From: Hofstenia miamia
Lineage: Eukaryota > Xenacoelomorpha > Acoela > Hofsteniidae
DNA: 64,000 bases
Assembly (NCBI GenBank): GCA_900660155.1
Contig: CABFPE010000278.1
Location: 91,258-155,257, forward strand
Direction: 5' to 3'
Shown: positions 22,750 to 33,925 of the stretch, piece after piece
Numbering within the stretch: the first letter of the stretch is position 1
Layout of the letters: each line of letters opens with the position of its first letter
Notes under the pieces: model-generated
What the model was told of the DNA's origin: nothing
The model's input: the letters and a program-made list of their open reading frames with translations, nothing else
Databases searched by the model: none
Translations under genes and position numbers: made by a program

Positions 22750-23600
22750 AATGACATCAAGATTGCTTTTTAAGAAAATTTGTTGAGAAATTGCATAAAT
22801 TATCTGAATTGGCTAGCAACAGCATTTCTTCATTAGCAATTAGTAATTGGAAGCATTTCTGTGTGGATTCAAACAAATCATATTAAACTATTACCAAGCC
22901 ACCTCTATCCATATCAAAGACATACTTTGAAAAAAATGCCAATTCAGGATGCTGATGTTTTAAAGCCAAGCAATCATCACATGGGAAGCCAATAATTTCT
23001 TCAAAAACTTTGACAGCACATAACCAGCAATATATGTTACCACTTCCAGTTCAAAATCAGATAATTCTTCCAATTCTGTTTTCTAAATTCATTAAAATCA
23101 ATCTCATTAAAAAATAAGTTAATTAATTTCATCATATATATATGAAATACCTCAAATATAATTGGCTGTAGAAAAAGAAAGGTTTGCACTTGGAAAAAAC
23201 ATAACCACACAAATGACACTTCCATACCATTGTGGTTACAAGAAATTTATAGTACCTACATATCCATTTTCAAAATTGATCAACAAATAGATTTTTAGTA
23301 GGATAGTACTGTGGTTTACATAATACAAGTTCAAATTCAATATCAATATAATTTGCTTACCTGCTCACAGTATGAATGTGAAATCATTGGGACACTGTTT
23401 TCACATAGCATTTGTAACCCACTTTTTGTATAATAAAAACAGCCATTGTGAAAATGTTTTGAACAAATAGTCGAATACTTTGTCAAAATATAATCAGTTT
23501 GATAAATTCTTTTTAGCCACTGTGCAAGTAGGTTAGTATCTGATGGAAATGAATGGAACAAAAATGAGATTTGCCAATCTTTGTGTGCTTTTTAATTGTG
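22750..23600 (-). pseudogene. THAP/P-element-like transposase, deletion derivative
   Basis: Two ends of a THAP-type P transposase without the middle. 23343-23561 reads FHSFPSDTNLLAQWLKRI, then YSTICSKHFHNGCF and ENSVPMI, which is the C-terminal two-thirds of a THAP zinc domain (W, C-x2-H and the closing VP motif). The N-terminal CxxC part, at 23570-23620, is degenerate. At 22770-23040 the minus strand reads TYIAGYVLSK in one frame and FPCDDCLAL...MDRGGLVIV in the next, resembling the C-terminal CxxC and RGGL signature of P transposases. 23040-23340 is non-coding. It is a separate, much older relative of the P element at 54824. Confidence 0.6.
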
Positions 23601-23959
23601 TAACCAGATCAACAATCAACAGCACAACACTTCTTTCCCATTTGAGTTTTCACACACACCTACTAAACTAGCAATTACTTTATTTCAATCATACTTCCCT
23701 CATGCTAAACTTGAATGTCAAATGCATGTTTTATTAATAGCTAGGTAAAACATTGACATTTATCAGTTTAGAGAATTCTATCGATTTTTATCTAGCCATA
23801 TTAAATAACAAAAACATTCATTCTTTAAAATACAAAAATAAAATCTGAATTTACAACAAGGATTAGTCATATTTATATGTACATGTTTATATGTGTATAC
23901 GTTTTTCTTACTCATTCTTGAAAGTTTATACTAATACCATAATGAAATTTTCATTTTGT
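23601..23959. other. No gene recognised
   Basis: AT-rich spacer between the THAP remnant and the minisatellite; no coding signal or repeat noticed. Confidence 0.45.
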
Positions 23960-24260
23960 TCAAAGTGACAAACCATATAAAGTGAAAAAATGTATAAATT
24001 GGAAAATCCATATAAAAGTCTATAAATGTGTAAAAAAAGTGGCAAACCATATAAAGTGAAAAAAATGTATAAAGTAGAAATCCCATGCAAGAGTCTATAA
24101 ATGTGTGAAAAAGTGGCAAACCATATAAAGTGAAAAAAATGTATAATGTGAAAAACCAATGTAAAAGTCTATAAAAAAGTAAAAAAGTGGCAAGCCATAT
24201 AAATTGAAAAATAATGTATAAATTGGAAAACCAATGTAAAAGTTTATAATTGTGTAAAAT
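23960..24260. repeat. Minisatellite, about four copies of ~75 bp
   Basis: The unit contains g(t/g)gcaa(a/g)ccatataaagtg, aaaaatgtataa, then (a/c)c(a/c)atg(t/c)aa(a/g)agt and ctataaatgtgt. It recurs four times in direct orientation with small length differences; the last unit is the most diverged. The hydrophobic reading frames on the minus strand are simply the repeat translated and are not a gene. Confidence 0.85.
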
Positions 24261-24502
24261 CATCAAAAATAATTAGGTTTTTCTTAACATAATTTTCAGA
24301 TATCACATTTTCCAAGTATTCATTGAAAAATTCAACCTGATTCATTTGGAGAATTATTTCTAATCTATAGATTTTTACCTATTTACAACATAGGAATTTA
24401 AATTTTTTATTTTAAAAACTAATGTTTACGAAATGTAATAATTTATCAAACATATTAACTAGTACATGTAGAAAAACGAGTGAAAGCAAAACTATGCATT
24501 TT

Positions 24503-24880
24503 CTATTTACTAAACTGTAATACAATATGTTTTGCAATAGCACTGTTTCCAATCCCCATGTCATCTTTGTGGAAAAGTTTTTTATTGATCAAAACCTTGT
24601 AATTTTGACCCAATGCACTGATGTAGCATTTAGGCAGAGAATAATAAACACCATTATCAAGTCTAATCTTTACTGCAACACCATATCTTGTGTTCAACTG
24701 AACAGTGTCTTTGATTGTTAGCCAATGTTTTTTCAGAAGTTCACTAGCAGGACTCGTGGTTGAAAAGGGACCATCATCTCTTGTGTTAGCAGCTTATTAG
24801 TTGGAGGCTGGTGGTGGAGTTGTACATAAATGGTCAAATAGATTGCCAAGTGAACCAGATGCTATGGTTTCAATAGACAT
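24503..24880 (-). pseudogene. Unrecognised 125-codon ORF with tandem stop
   Basis: ATG at 24880, terminator TAG at 24503, open throughout except two adjacent stops (TAA TAA) at about 24795-24800. The N-terminal ~25 residues (MSIETIASGSLGNLF) are followed by Pro/Ser/Thr-rich sequence. The last ~65 residues read like one compact beta-rich domain: RYGVAVKIRLDNG, YYSLPKCYISAL, KVLINKKLFHK. The pattern (K/R)YG-x-AV then a short LP-x-(R/K) is reminiscent of small uncharacterised proteins that accompany transposons in invertebrates, but I cannot name a family. No partner gene is next to it. The intact frame over the domain suggests recent or constrained coding. Confidence 0.45.
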
Positions 24881-25197
24881 TGCTATAAGAAAAATTAATT
24901 TGCATAGAAGAAAAATAATGATTTTATCTCACAATTTGGGTGAATTATAGATTGAGTTGTTTAATCAGTCAACACTTCATGACGTCAGATATACACCCCT
25001 GCCAATATACATTGTCAATTATTTATGTAATATGAATTAAACGAATTGGCTACATTTTATACAATAAACATTTGTGTTTGCCAACAAATATTATAACAAA
25101 AGAGAATATGTTCTAATGATGTCAGAGATGCACAGATGGCCAAAGTATATAATTACATCACAGACATGCCCACCAAGGTCAAAAGGTCATTTTGCAA
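24881..25197. other. No gene recognised
   Basis: AT-rich spacer ahead of the solo LTR; nothing coding noticed. Confidence 0.45.
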
Positions 25198-26348
25198 TGT
25201 AATGGACTCAGATATTACTACTTTGGTTCTCTATTAATTAGCTGGGAAGGGATCCATTTGTTCTCAACTGCTTTATGAATTTGTAATATTACTCTGTTAA
25301 CTTTACTTAGCAGGTATGTTAACAATCACTATTTAGGAGAGGTTTCTCCCCAGTTGTCCTCTTCATTGGGCATCCACCCAAAGCAGTTCTTCTTATCAGC
25401 AACAAATCCAGTAATCTGACTTATTTGATGAATCCTTGGCACTCATCTCAAAGAAAGCTTATTATGCATACCCTAGTTTATGAAAGTGCTTACTAGTGAT
25501 AAGACACAACTTGACCTAAAATCTCTTTGTATTGTGTGATGTAGTGTTTCAATTCTAAGTGATAAACTGATATAAGTTTCCTGCAACCTGACTTGTCACT
25601 AGCTGCTTTGTTAAAAATTTAATATCTTTAATAATTTGCCATTACCAGAATACAATTGGCATTCACATTACTGGTTATATATATAGCAGCTTCCTAACCA
25701 ACATTTAAATAAGATAATTAATATAATAAATGGTTTCATTTTCTATCACTTTATAGTCAACAATATAGATCTAAAAAGAGATTAATATATATCCTATATT
25801 TGGCTAACTAGCCACTTCCAAATTCTTATAATGTAACTGATGGAAAGTGATCAATAGGAGATGAAAAACTCTTAGCCATACACCTAACTGAAATGCATTT
25901 CATGAATCAGAGGTGAAGAACATTGAATTGTTCCCATCATGAGATCCTGACCACTACTCTACATGAACTGTTTAGCTTGACATTTCTATTAATTAATCAA
26001 ACCATAATTAAGAGCAAAATATGAATTCCAAAGAATATACTTCATCAATTGTTACAATGTTTATTTTTCTATTTATACTTTTAATCAAATCAAGTACCTG
26101 TCAATTTGAATTTTAAATAACTAAGACAATTCTGCCTAGTTTACTAGAAATAACAAAAAGTGATTTCACCTTCAGATATCTGCCAAATTAATTTATTTGC
26201 AAGTACTTGCTCATACAATTTAACATTTCATTAATAAATCTTGGCTAGCAAAATATCATCACTTAAGTTGCTTAATTAATTTTCATAATCTTTCTTCATT
26301 CCTTTTCAATCTTGGTTTTCAGCAGCTTCAGTGATGGATTATGCTACA
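25198..26348 (-). repeat. Solo LTR, family B
   Basis: Plus-strand ends tgtaatgg (25198) and gtgatggattatgctaca (26348). Its right half is homologous to the el5 LTR (37940-38833; shared agcttgacatt(t)ctatta and aatcaaaccata). In reverse complement it matches the el6 LTR (40321-41061), with tcaagctaaatggttcatg and gaccactactctacatgaac as markers. No Gypsy coding sequence adjoins it on either side, so it is solo. I could not find an exact target duplication, and the left edge is less certain than the right. Confidence 0.7.
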
Positions 26349-26594
26349 TTAGCACCAAGTCCGGGGTTTCCATATTTATAAGATGTTGGAATTTTTCAAT
26401 TCAATCATGTTCTCCTGCAGAGATTTCAAATGATCACAATAAATCAAGAGATCGTCATCTACTATAGAAGTATCAGTGTCATTAATTTGTAGATCAAGAC
26501 TTGGAAAATGAGAAAATGCAGCTTTTCTATGAAATTAAAAATTTTAGATTTTGCCTTAATGAGGCTTTTTAAATCATTGTACATACAGACGAAA

Positions 26595-26807
26595 TCAGTT
26601 AGATATCTGTTTTGAATGCCAAGAGATCATCACTGAAATCACTGCAAATATTTTCCTGTAAAAATTGCACAACTGTGTTAAACAGAAAATTAAATTGTTT
26701 AAAACATTATAAGGAGCAATAATAAAGCCAAATTTCAAACATTCAACTGAATACTGTCTGCAATTTTTCTTTGATGTGTTCTGGGGCATAACTTTGGTAA
26801 CAAACAA
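26595..26807 (-). pseudogene. ZBED/SCAND3-like hAT N-terminal fragment
   Basis: Decayed minus-strand frame with KKNCRQYSVECLKFGFIIAP, followed by a region where a zinc finger would be (FCLTQLCN). Domesticated and active hAT proteins of the ZBED5/SCAND3 type start with a basic KKRKY-x-x-x-Y-x-x-FGF segment followed by a CxxC finger. Only this stretch is recognisable. An hAT-type terminus lies about 480 bases to the right. Confidence 0.4.
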
Positions 26808-27254
26808 ATCTGAAAAAAAAATATGTTGTTATAAACTTGCTATAAATACTAAGAACCCCTACATACAAACTACCCAATGTAATAACCTAACAATCCTAAC
26901 TGATAAATCAAAAAAAACAGAAACAATAGGCCAGCTTAAGGACGCTATCAATTAAAAACCAGATTATGAAGCATGAAAATCCGCTGATCACTACATCATA
27001 TGACTCAAATTTCTAAAAAAAATGCTCCATTTGACGCACAAATGACGATCTGTAACATCATTGGCTGTTCAGACAGAAGGGAAAAATGTATTTGAAGCTG
27101 GCATTTTTGCTCATCAGATGTGCTGAGGATGTCCCTATGTCAATAGTATAGTCACAGAACAAAAAATAAACAGAATATGTTCAACGCCCCCTTCTGCACA
27201 TTCAATTCCGCATGTAAAGTGGAAGTTCCTACTGCCCCTTGCATTTCCTCAACA

Positions 27255-27292
27255 CCCCCAAAGGGGGCGGCATGGATCACTTTGAGAAATAC
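27255..27292. repeat. hAT (Charlie-like) terminal inverted repeat
   Basis: The plus strand ends actttgagaaatactgg, the complement of CCAGTATTTCTCAAAGT, and is preceded by a C/G-rich gcccccttt-like stretch. This CAG..TTCTCAAAG form is the usual terminus of Charlie-type hAT elements. It probably closes the element containing the ZBED-like fragment at 26595. The other end was not found. Confidence 0.45.
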
Positions 27293-27299
27293 TGGATTA

Positions 27300-27960
27300 G
27301 GCGGTCAATTATGATTTCTAAATTAATATTTAAAACTATGTCTTTATCTGTCAAAATGATTAACAAAGCTTCTAATAGCTTCTCTCCAATAGATGAACCT
27401 AACCTATTCATGATTATTCTCAGCTTAAAACATACTCATGTGCATGAAACTTGAGTAAACAGCAAATTAATTAAAAGTTCTTAGCAAATAAAAATATTAC
27501 AAAAAGCATTTGTGAGCATGTTATAAGTTCGTAATGTGTATTGAATACAGTTTAGACAACCTTGGCATCCATCACCATTCTCAGGTTTTAAATTAGCATA
27601 AGCTTTTACAAATGCTTTTAGTTCTTCAAAAACTTTTGAGAAATAAACTCCGTCTTTATAAGAAACAAATTCAATATCAAGTTCCCTAACTTCATCATTT
27701 TTCTCTTTCTGAAATCCAAATTTTGGATCAACATATAAAACCGAGACTATCAGTTCTTTCTAAAAAAATCTTTCTTCAAATGTTGCTGAAATGGTATCAA
27801 TAACATTAAGGGTGTTAATTCTAAAATTCTTCTTCTGATATTCAATATTATTGTCTTGTGTCTCTTCTTCAAAAAAACGTCTCACTTTTCGTTTTCTAGT
27901 TTCCTTGTTGTCAAAAATCAAAGATTTTTAAAATATTTATTTGAACTTGTCATGCATGTG
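27300..27960 (-). pseudogene. hAT transposase, C-terminal part
   Basis: From right to left: KETRKRKVRRFFEEE and NFRINTLNVIDTISATFEERF (27740-27950), one in-frame stop, then VDPKFGFQ and CQGCLNCIQ (27540-27735), then RLGSSIGEKLLEALLIILT and INLEIIIDRLI (27300-27430). ZMYM1/TTF-type hAT proteins have a KRKxxxFFDE segment before F-(x)-V-(x)4-(L/I)D and a C-terminal dimerisation helix that reads R-S-(S/T)-(I/M)...L..L.(L/I)L. The match in order and spacing is good. The frame is broken by stops and shifts. Confidence 0.6.
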
Positions 27961-28111
27961 TGACATAATTACACCATTGACAATTTTGAAATTCGGCAAA
28001 CATTATTTTCAAATTAGGACATAATTTAATATGCAATTTCTGCATTTAATTATTTTGTAATTACCTCAATTATCAACTTTGTGTTATAACAAACTGTGCA
28101 GTTTTCAAAAT

Positions 28112-29822
28112 ACACTGAGAAGCCCCATTTCATCTTTTTTGATAAAATCCTTTATCTTGCTAAATTAAACCTTAATTCTAAGATATACACAGATATATAT
28201 TGCACTGATTAAACATCTAGAATATAAATTGCAATGTTTCTTTTATCTAAATAATCTATTGTACAAGTAAGGTATAAACATGTAGGCCTACTGTACAAGC
28301 ACAATTAGAACTTTATCTAAGGCTTGCACTATTTAGTGCAAGAAACTCTGCGCACGGTTCAAAAATTGCCTCAATTCGACTTTCGTCAGCGACAAAAGAC
28401 GCAATCCTATTATTTGATTGTTGTAGCTATATAGTTTTGGGAGATTTGGAATTCAAATTTCTACCTCGTACAGCTAGGCCTATTGTCAAGACAAGTCAAG
28501 GGAAATTTTTCAATTTTTCAAATTTTGAATAGAATGAAAATTGTATTAGCTTGGCTAGCTCTTTGCAAGTTCGCAGGCGATATTGTTGGCTTTCTCTATA
28601 TTTTTGTTGAAGCAATCATGAAAAGGGCGGCGGCAACGAAAGCCTTGATGGCTATTTGGAACATCGATCCAATTGATTCCAGCGATGAATGAAGACTGCA
28701 ACTCTGACACTGAGCAAACTCGTATTGATGATTCTACAAATGATACATGTAGCACTACTGATGATTCAAGTGATGACAAAATCTCCAACCAAGGGCAGGG
28801 TGATGTAAGCCGAATGTGCTCCAAAAACAAAAACAAGTGGATCAAATTAGAAGTCAATACTAACAATGCAAAAGGAAGATGCAGAAAGAGAGACATATTC
28901 TGAGTTCAACCTGGAGTTGTGCCATCTGTGAAACGAGAAGCGACAACAGAGGTGAGAGCTTTCAATTGTTTTATATCAGAAAACATCAAAAGACAGATTT
29001 TGAAATGTACAGTTGATGCCAGTGAAGGAGCCCTCGATGATCTTACTCTTGATGAACTTGGCAAATTCTTTGCCATTGAAATTGCGAGAGGAGTTTATGG
29101 CAAGAATCATTCGGTGAAATTATTGTGGTCTGAAAAGTTTGGCATACCATTTTTCCACAATATTATGTGTAGAAATCTTTACGAAAAAATTAAACGTTTT
29201 TTGAGATTTGATGAGAAGAGAACACATTCTTTTCGAATCGATGAAGATCCTTTCACTCATGTTCGAGAAATCTTTGATAAAATCGCTAAAAGTTGTCACG
29301 AAAACTTTGTTCCCAACTTTTCTTTATGCATTGACGAGCAGCTATTTCCCATGAAAACCCATTGTCGATTTGTTGTTTTCATGCCCAACAAACCCGATAA
29401 ATTCGTATTTAAATTTTGGTTGCTAGTCGACAACTCCACCAAATATGTTTGGAACATTGTCCCTTATTTGGGAAAATGCGAAGCACCTGCCCAAAATGGC
29501 GAACGTCTTGCTGATTTTGCAGTCAAGAAGCTACTGTCTTCTTTAGAACGAAAATCCTACAATATAACTTGTGATAACTTGTCCATGAGCGTCTCTCTTG
29601 CGAACTACTAAATTGGTTTTACATGTTTATACAATACATGTACATGTTAATAAATGCTCATGTGTATAAAACATTGTCAATTTCAAATAATACATATTGT
29701 TTTTATTATAAAGATGGTAAGAATGAGAATAGGATCAATTTTATTCTTTCTTATTGAATTTCGTCAAAAATGACGAAATGGGGCTTTGAGGTAGAAAAAA
29801 AGCCCGGGGCTTCTAGTGTTAA
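28112..29822 (+). mobile_element. piggyBac element inside the hAT
   Basis: The right end is cccggggcttctagtg followed by TTAA (29819-29822). The left end, from 28112, reads acactgagaagccccattt and matches the complement of the right end (cacTAGAAGCCCC) and of aaatggggctttgag further in. The left TTAA is no longer visible. The transposase lies between, in plus orientation. hAT coding pieces lie on both sides, so it inserted into the hAT. Confidence 0.65.
28618..29611 (+). pseudogene. piggyBac transposase, frameshifted and truncated
   Basis: DDE_Tnp_1_7 transposase. The N-terminus (MKRAAATKALMAIWN, then SSDE) shifts frame near 28690 into the acidic Ser/Asp-rich segment at 28673. One TGA at 28901-28903 interrupts the frame. 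The main part (28919-29611, 230 codons) has VYGKNHSVKLLWSE, KIKRFLRFDEK, the first catalytic Asp in LCIDEQLFPMKTHCRF, MPNKPDKFVFKFW and the second Asp in TCDNLSMSV. It stops at the start of the next helix, so the third Asp and the C-terminal zinc region are missing. Codon use and intact blocks suggest fairly recent inactivation. Confidence 0.9.
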
Positions 29823-29839
29823 AAGGTTTAATCGAGTAA

Positions 29840-31253
29840 CCAATTTTGTTGATGAATAATTGCAACAGTCTGATTTGTCTTCTTGTTAATACCTGATTTT
29901 GTTTGTATAAATATTAGGGAATTGTTCATTATGTTGTTGAATAGAATTTATCACTTGCTCTAAAGAATCACCCATTTCCTGTAACTTTGATTTGATTACA
30001 ACACCTAAATTTGATGCTGAAGAATCTTGTATGACTTGAAGGCTGATTAATTTTTTTAATTTCACAGTTGCTCATGTAAGGCAACATGATAGCAAGTTGA
30101 TCTTGAACTAAAACATCTTGTGTGCTATCCCTTTGAAGAGAAAAGAACCTTGTTTCAGAAATTTCAGTTTTTATGTTAGCCTTAATCCCTAGTAACACGA
30201 ACTTGTCTTTTGGAAGTCCTTAAGTCAACATTTATAGCCGTCCAAAGACGTTAATATCTGTCCTCATAATGGACTAAAAAACGACATGATTTGCGAATAA
30301 ATAAAGTATTATTCATGATTTTCCAAAACCCTTTCAAATGAAGTTAGGTAACTTAATCTGATAATGTCTACAACCTATGTTTGTTATTACTGAACTTCTT
30401 AATGTTTAAACACAAACAAACATTTAGTAGTTTCACTTACAAATTATGCTACTAATATCATTTATAAAGAAGAATTTAATAGCTTTACTTTTGACAAATT
30501 TAATTTCACTCTTGGAAACGTTGAAAATTTTTTATTCCTTGCTATTTTTCTTAAAAATATTAACGTTTCTAAACAAAGTTTATTCATTTTTTATAATGTC
30601 ACATAATATTGAAAAGACAATTTATGATTGAATGAATTATTCCATTTTTAAGATAAAAATGCATTAATTTTAAACATAAATATTTTACACAGGTTGGAAT
30701 GATTTGTGCAAATATATATTTTGACTTCAACAATATTTTAAAATGTAAATATTAATAAAATTTGAATAGGCGAATACTAGTGAAATTAATGAAAAAGCAA
30801 ATGTATAAAAAATTTTGCACCTTTACAAAAGCGATATTTAACTGTCAAAAATTCTATTATAAAATACCTCTTTATAAATGATAATAATGATGGTGTTTGT
30901 GAGCAAACTGTGTAGGAATTGTGATTGTGAGTAAATTTCAAAATCATGGTTACAAAAATCACATGTTGTGAAAGATATCACAATTAAATAACTTTATACA
31001 AAACGTTTGTGGCAAATCATGAATACCATTATATTTATTAGCAAATCATATCGTTTTAGTGTCCAGTATGAGGACAGATATTGACGTCTTTTGGATGGCT
31101 ATAAATGTTAACATAAGGACGTCCAAAAGACAACTTTGTGTTACTAGGGATTTCTGCAATGATGGCCTTAGCTATCTGATTAATAATTGTCTTGCTTAAC
31201 AACACATCCAAATTTCCACCACACATGTTTAGCAAGAAACAAAACAATGTCAA
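29840..31253 (-). pseudogene. hAT transposase, N-terminal part (split by MITE)
   Basis: 31056-31253 reads VLLSKTIINQIAKAIIAEI, and after the 963-bp insertion the minus strand continues with ANIKTEISETRFFSLQRDST (up to 30198) and QDVLVQDQLAIMLPYM. In ZMYM1-like hAT transposases this region is LS..(I/V)(I/Q)N(E/K)I...I..EI..A.(Y/F)(F/Y)S...D-(S/T)-T-(Q/T)-D, containing the first catalytic Asp (here RDSTQD). The tail to 29840 is degenerate. The frame picks up correctly across the insertion. Confidence 0.6.
30187..31149. mobile_element. 963-bp element with ~115-bp terminal inverted repeats
   Basis: The left end CCCTAGTAACAC(G)AA.. (30187-30300) is the reverse complement of the right end (31030-31149), with roughly 90 percent identity by eye. 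Shared blocks include tatagcc(g/a)tcca, cctcata(a/c)tgga and gcaaatcat. The interior is AT-rich and non-coding. It splits a hAT coding frame exactly, so the ends are well placed. Flanks are ..aat/att.., so the target duplication is short or ambiguous and the superfamily is not decided (CCC ends would also suit piggyBac, but no TTAA is present on the left). Confidence 0.75.
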
Positions 31254-33019
31254 TTAATGTTCACCGCCTTTACATGCTTCTACAGCTTTCTTTCTTTTTG
31301 TTTTAGAAGAAGTACTTAAAGGCTATTAAAGCTTTACTTTTGGTGCATCTTAAAAATGCTGTAACTGAATCAATGTGGTTCTTAGATTATTTGTGTTGAG
31401 TGATGTGATCATAAATGTGATTCCAATCATTGTTACCTGTAGAAAACGAACTGTTAAAATTGCAACTAAATACCATGCATATGCTACAAAAACGCCACTT
31501 AGAGTGCATGTGATATGAAATCCATCGCCGCTTTTGAGGTTGGGTAGATACATCTGATTCTTAACTACTTGTTGCTTGATATACACGATTAGCACAAAAG
31601 TGCAATTAATTTAAAGAAGGATGACAGTTGCAAAACAAATTTAAGTTTCTCCTCAATTGTTGTAACTGGTGGATGAACCATTTAGTAATAGAAAACTTAG
31701 CTAGGTCGATTTACTAAAATAATGTTTTAAACACGCAAGGCAGAATTAAAAATTCAAAAATGTATGTTATAAATATAATTCATTGACAAACACAATAATC
31801 AATCTTAAACGCAAAAAAGATATAGAAAATTGAGTTCATGCATATAGATCATAAGTATAAATCAGGTGTACAAATCACGTGTGTAAATCACACGTAACTC
31901 TGGCAACATAATTATGAATATATTTAAAACTAAACTTTTCATTTGTCACTGTGGAGCAAATCCTAGTGGAGTAAAAAATAATTTTCTATTTGAAATTGTC
32001 ATACATTAAGGAAGTGGGTGATCATTTCAAAGCATTCTTTGCAATTTAAAGAAATTTAAAATTTCAAAATTTTTCAAGGGGGCCCATAAATTTTTTTCAT
32101 GGGGCAACACGGAGGAAAACTCCTTCCCCCTGGTCCAGTCCGGGCATATGTAGTGCAACATGAACAAAAACTAGCAATATATAACTACAAAGATTGATAT
32201 TATTATTTCATTAACTAGCAGATTTACAATAAAATTTGGAACCCCCTCTGTACCATGGATTCGAAATGTGAAGCGTTACTTAAGTGACTAAATGTGAAGT
32301 TTGATGTGCATGAAGAGCTGTGCTACCATCAACATTAGTTGCAAGTTGTTAAGAATTATGTTATATGCCATGGTAATTATTACGTACCTAAAGAACTATT
32401 TCTTTTGAACATGCATTGTTAAACTTAGAAATTCCAAATATTAAGTTACTCTTTTATGTGTGTGGAACCTTTTATTTGTTCACTCTTATTAAATGCATTA
32501 GTTGTGCTTATTAATGTCCAATATTGAATGGTTTATTTAATAAATTTGCGGTTTTCTAAAAAATGTATTTGTTTTGAGGATTTGTCCCTAATGTTTAACT
32601 GACGACCCATTTTGTTTGGTGCTACTAATGTTTGAAGAATGTTTTAAAATCTTGGTGAATTTACAAAATTGAAATTTGTTTTATATACAGACGCAAGTTT
32701 TAATAATTTACCAAATTGATGATCTCAAGGTCGTTTTGTGTAATGCTTAATAAATGAAGCATTTAAATTTTATAAATCATATAAATATAAACTATATTTG
32801 AGTAGTTATGAAACATGTCAAGGATACAAGCTTAAACAACACGTCACGCGATTAACAACAATTACTTAAAACAGAACTAACAAACCACCAAAACTTTCTT
32901 TTTGAAATTTAATATTATAAATTTAATTTTGATTAAGTGATTGAATCAATTTATTTGAAGATCTGCCCAAATCCTCACAAGGAAAATCGAAATTCAAAAA
33001 AGTTTATAACGACATACCC

Positions 33020-33053
<34 letters not shown>

Positions 33054-33210
33054 NNNNNNNNNNNNNNNNNNNNNNNNNNNNNNNNNNNNNNNNNNNNNNN
33101 NNNNNNNNNNNNNNNNNNNNNNNNNNNNNNNNNNNNNNNNNNNNNNNNNNNNNNNNNNNNNNNNNNNNNNNNNNNNNNNNNNNNNNNNNNNNNNNNNNNN
33201 NNNNNNNNNN
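33054..33210. other. Assembly gap of 157 N within an (AT)n microsatellite
   Basis: N run flanked on both sides by (AT)n of about 28-30 bases; the gap probably hides a longer AT dinucleotide tract that could not be assembled. Frames translated through it are meaningless. Confidence 0.95.
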
Positions 33211-33423
33211 ATATATATATATATATATATATATATATTGATTTCACTAAATATTTTGCTTGACTACGCCTATTAAATATATGCGTTTTAAACTGTCAGT
33301 ATTTAGTTTAGATGTATTCAAAAAATAATTGGATATTGATAGTGCAAAGCTGTAACCCATGTGATAGTGCTTGTAACCCATGCTGCTTATCTAGTTCCAA
33401 TTTAATATTCGTACCACCTTGTC

Positions 33424-33545
33424 ATGTCACTTATACATTCGGTTCCAAATTTTCACATTCTGCTATCTGGTGATCGACTGTATGCAACACTTTCTTACAT
33501 AGCGTGCATTTGTCATTCACCTCAGTTTTCTGTGTATGTACTTCT
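33424..33545 (-). pseudogene. Possible LINE C-terminal zinc motif
   Basis: The minus strand reads CTLCKKVLHTVDHQIAECEN followed shortly by a stop. A CxxC...H....C motif of the form CxLCxxxxxTxxHxxxxC closes many non-LTR retrotransposon polyproteins. Only about 35 codons are visible and no RT is adjacent, so this is tentative. Confidence 0.35.
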
Positions 33546-33689
33546 TCACCCAAAAACAAGAGATGTTCATGGACAATTCAAATAAAGGACAACAATGGAG
33601 TTTAATTTTGATGATTTTTGTTATATGTATTGGTATTCATGTGCAAGTATGTTTTTCAAATAGAAATTTTCAATTGTTTGATTTTCACC

Positions 33690-33925
33690 TTATAATTCTT
33701 GGTTAATCTTTTTAATTTTAAGTATTAGGCGTCACTATCTTATTAATTCTTAGTATGACAGGCGTAAAATTAGTATGTGTAATAATAATTTATCTTTAGT
33801 ACAAATATATATCTTATTAAGAAGAGTAATTTCTAAGTCTTTTGCATAGTAATTTTTAGTTAATCTTATCAATTTAAAGTATTAGGGGTCACTAACTTGT
33901 TAATTCTTAGCATGACAGACTTACA
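33690..33925. repeat. Two-copy tandem repeat, offset about 165 bp
   Basis: ttggttaatctttttaattt...aagtattaggcgtcactatcttattaattcttagtatgacag is repeated as tagttaatcttatcaattt...aagtattaggggtcactaacttgttaattcttagcatgacag. About 75 bases are shared per copy, separated by ~90 bases. Confidence 0.6.

Larger units (their letters stand above)
27293..32147 (-). mobile_element. Composite: ZMYM1-like hAT with two nested insertions
   Basis: Pieces of one hAT transposase in minus orientation occur at 31056-31253, 29840-30198, 27540-27960 and 27300-27440, in N- to C-terminal order. They are interrupted by a 963-bp inverted-repeat element (30187-31149) and a piggyBac element (28112-29818). A right terminus is suggested by the C/G-rich ggggcaacacggagg...ccccctggtccagtccgggc at 32100-32147, which resembles ends of ZMYM1-type hAT elements. 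The stretch 31254-32100 is otherwise non-coding leader and I see nothing else in it. Confidence 0.65.

Noticed and set aside
23940-24260. CRISPR-like array
   Set aside because: Units are contiguous and similar over the full length, with no constant repeat plus variable spacer pattern, and the genome is eukaryotic.
23926-24266. Overlapping hydrophobic frames that look like a membrane protein
   Set aside because: They are translations of a 75-bp minisatellite.
32937-33263. Reading frames of 90-108 codons spanning 33054-33210
   Set aside because: They consist of N translated as X flanked by (AT)n translated as Ile-Tyr repeats.
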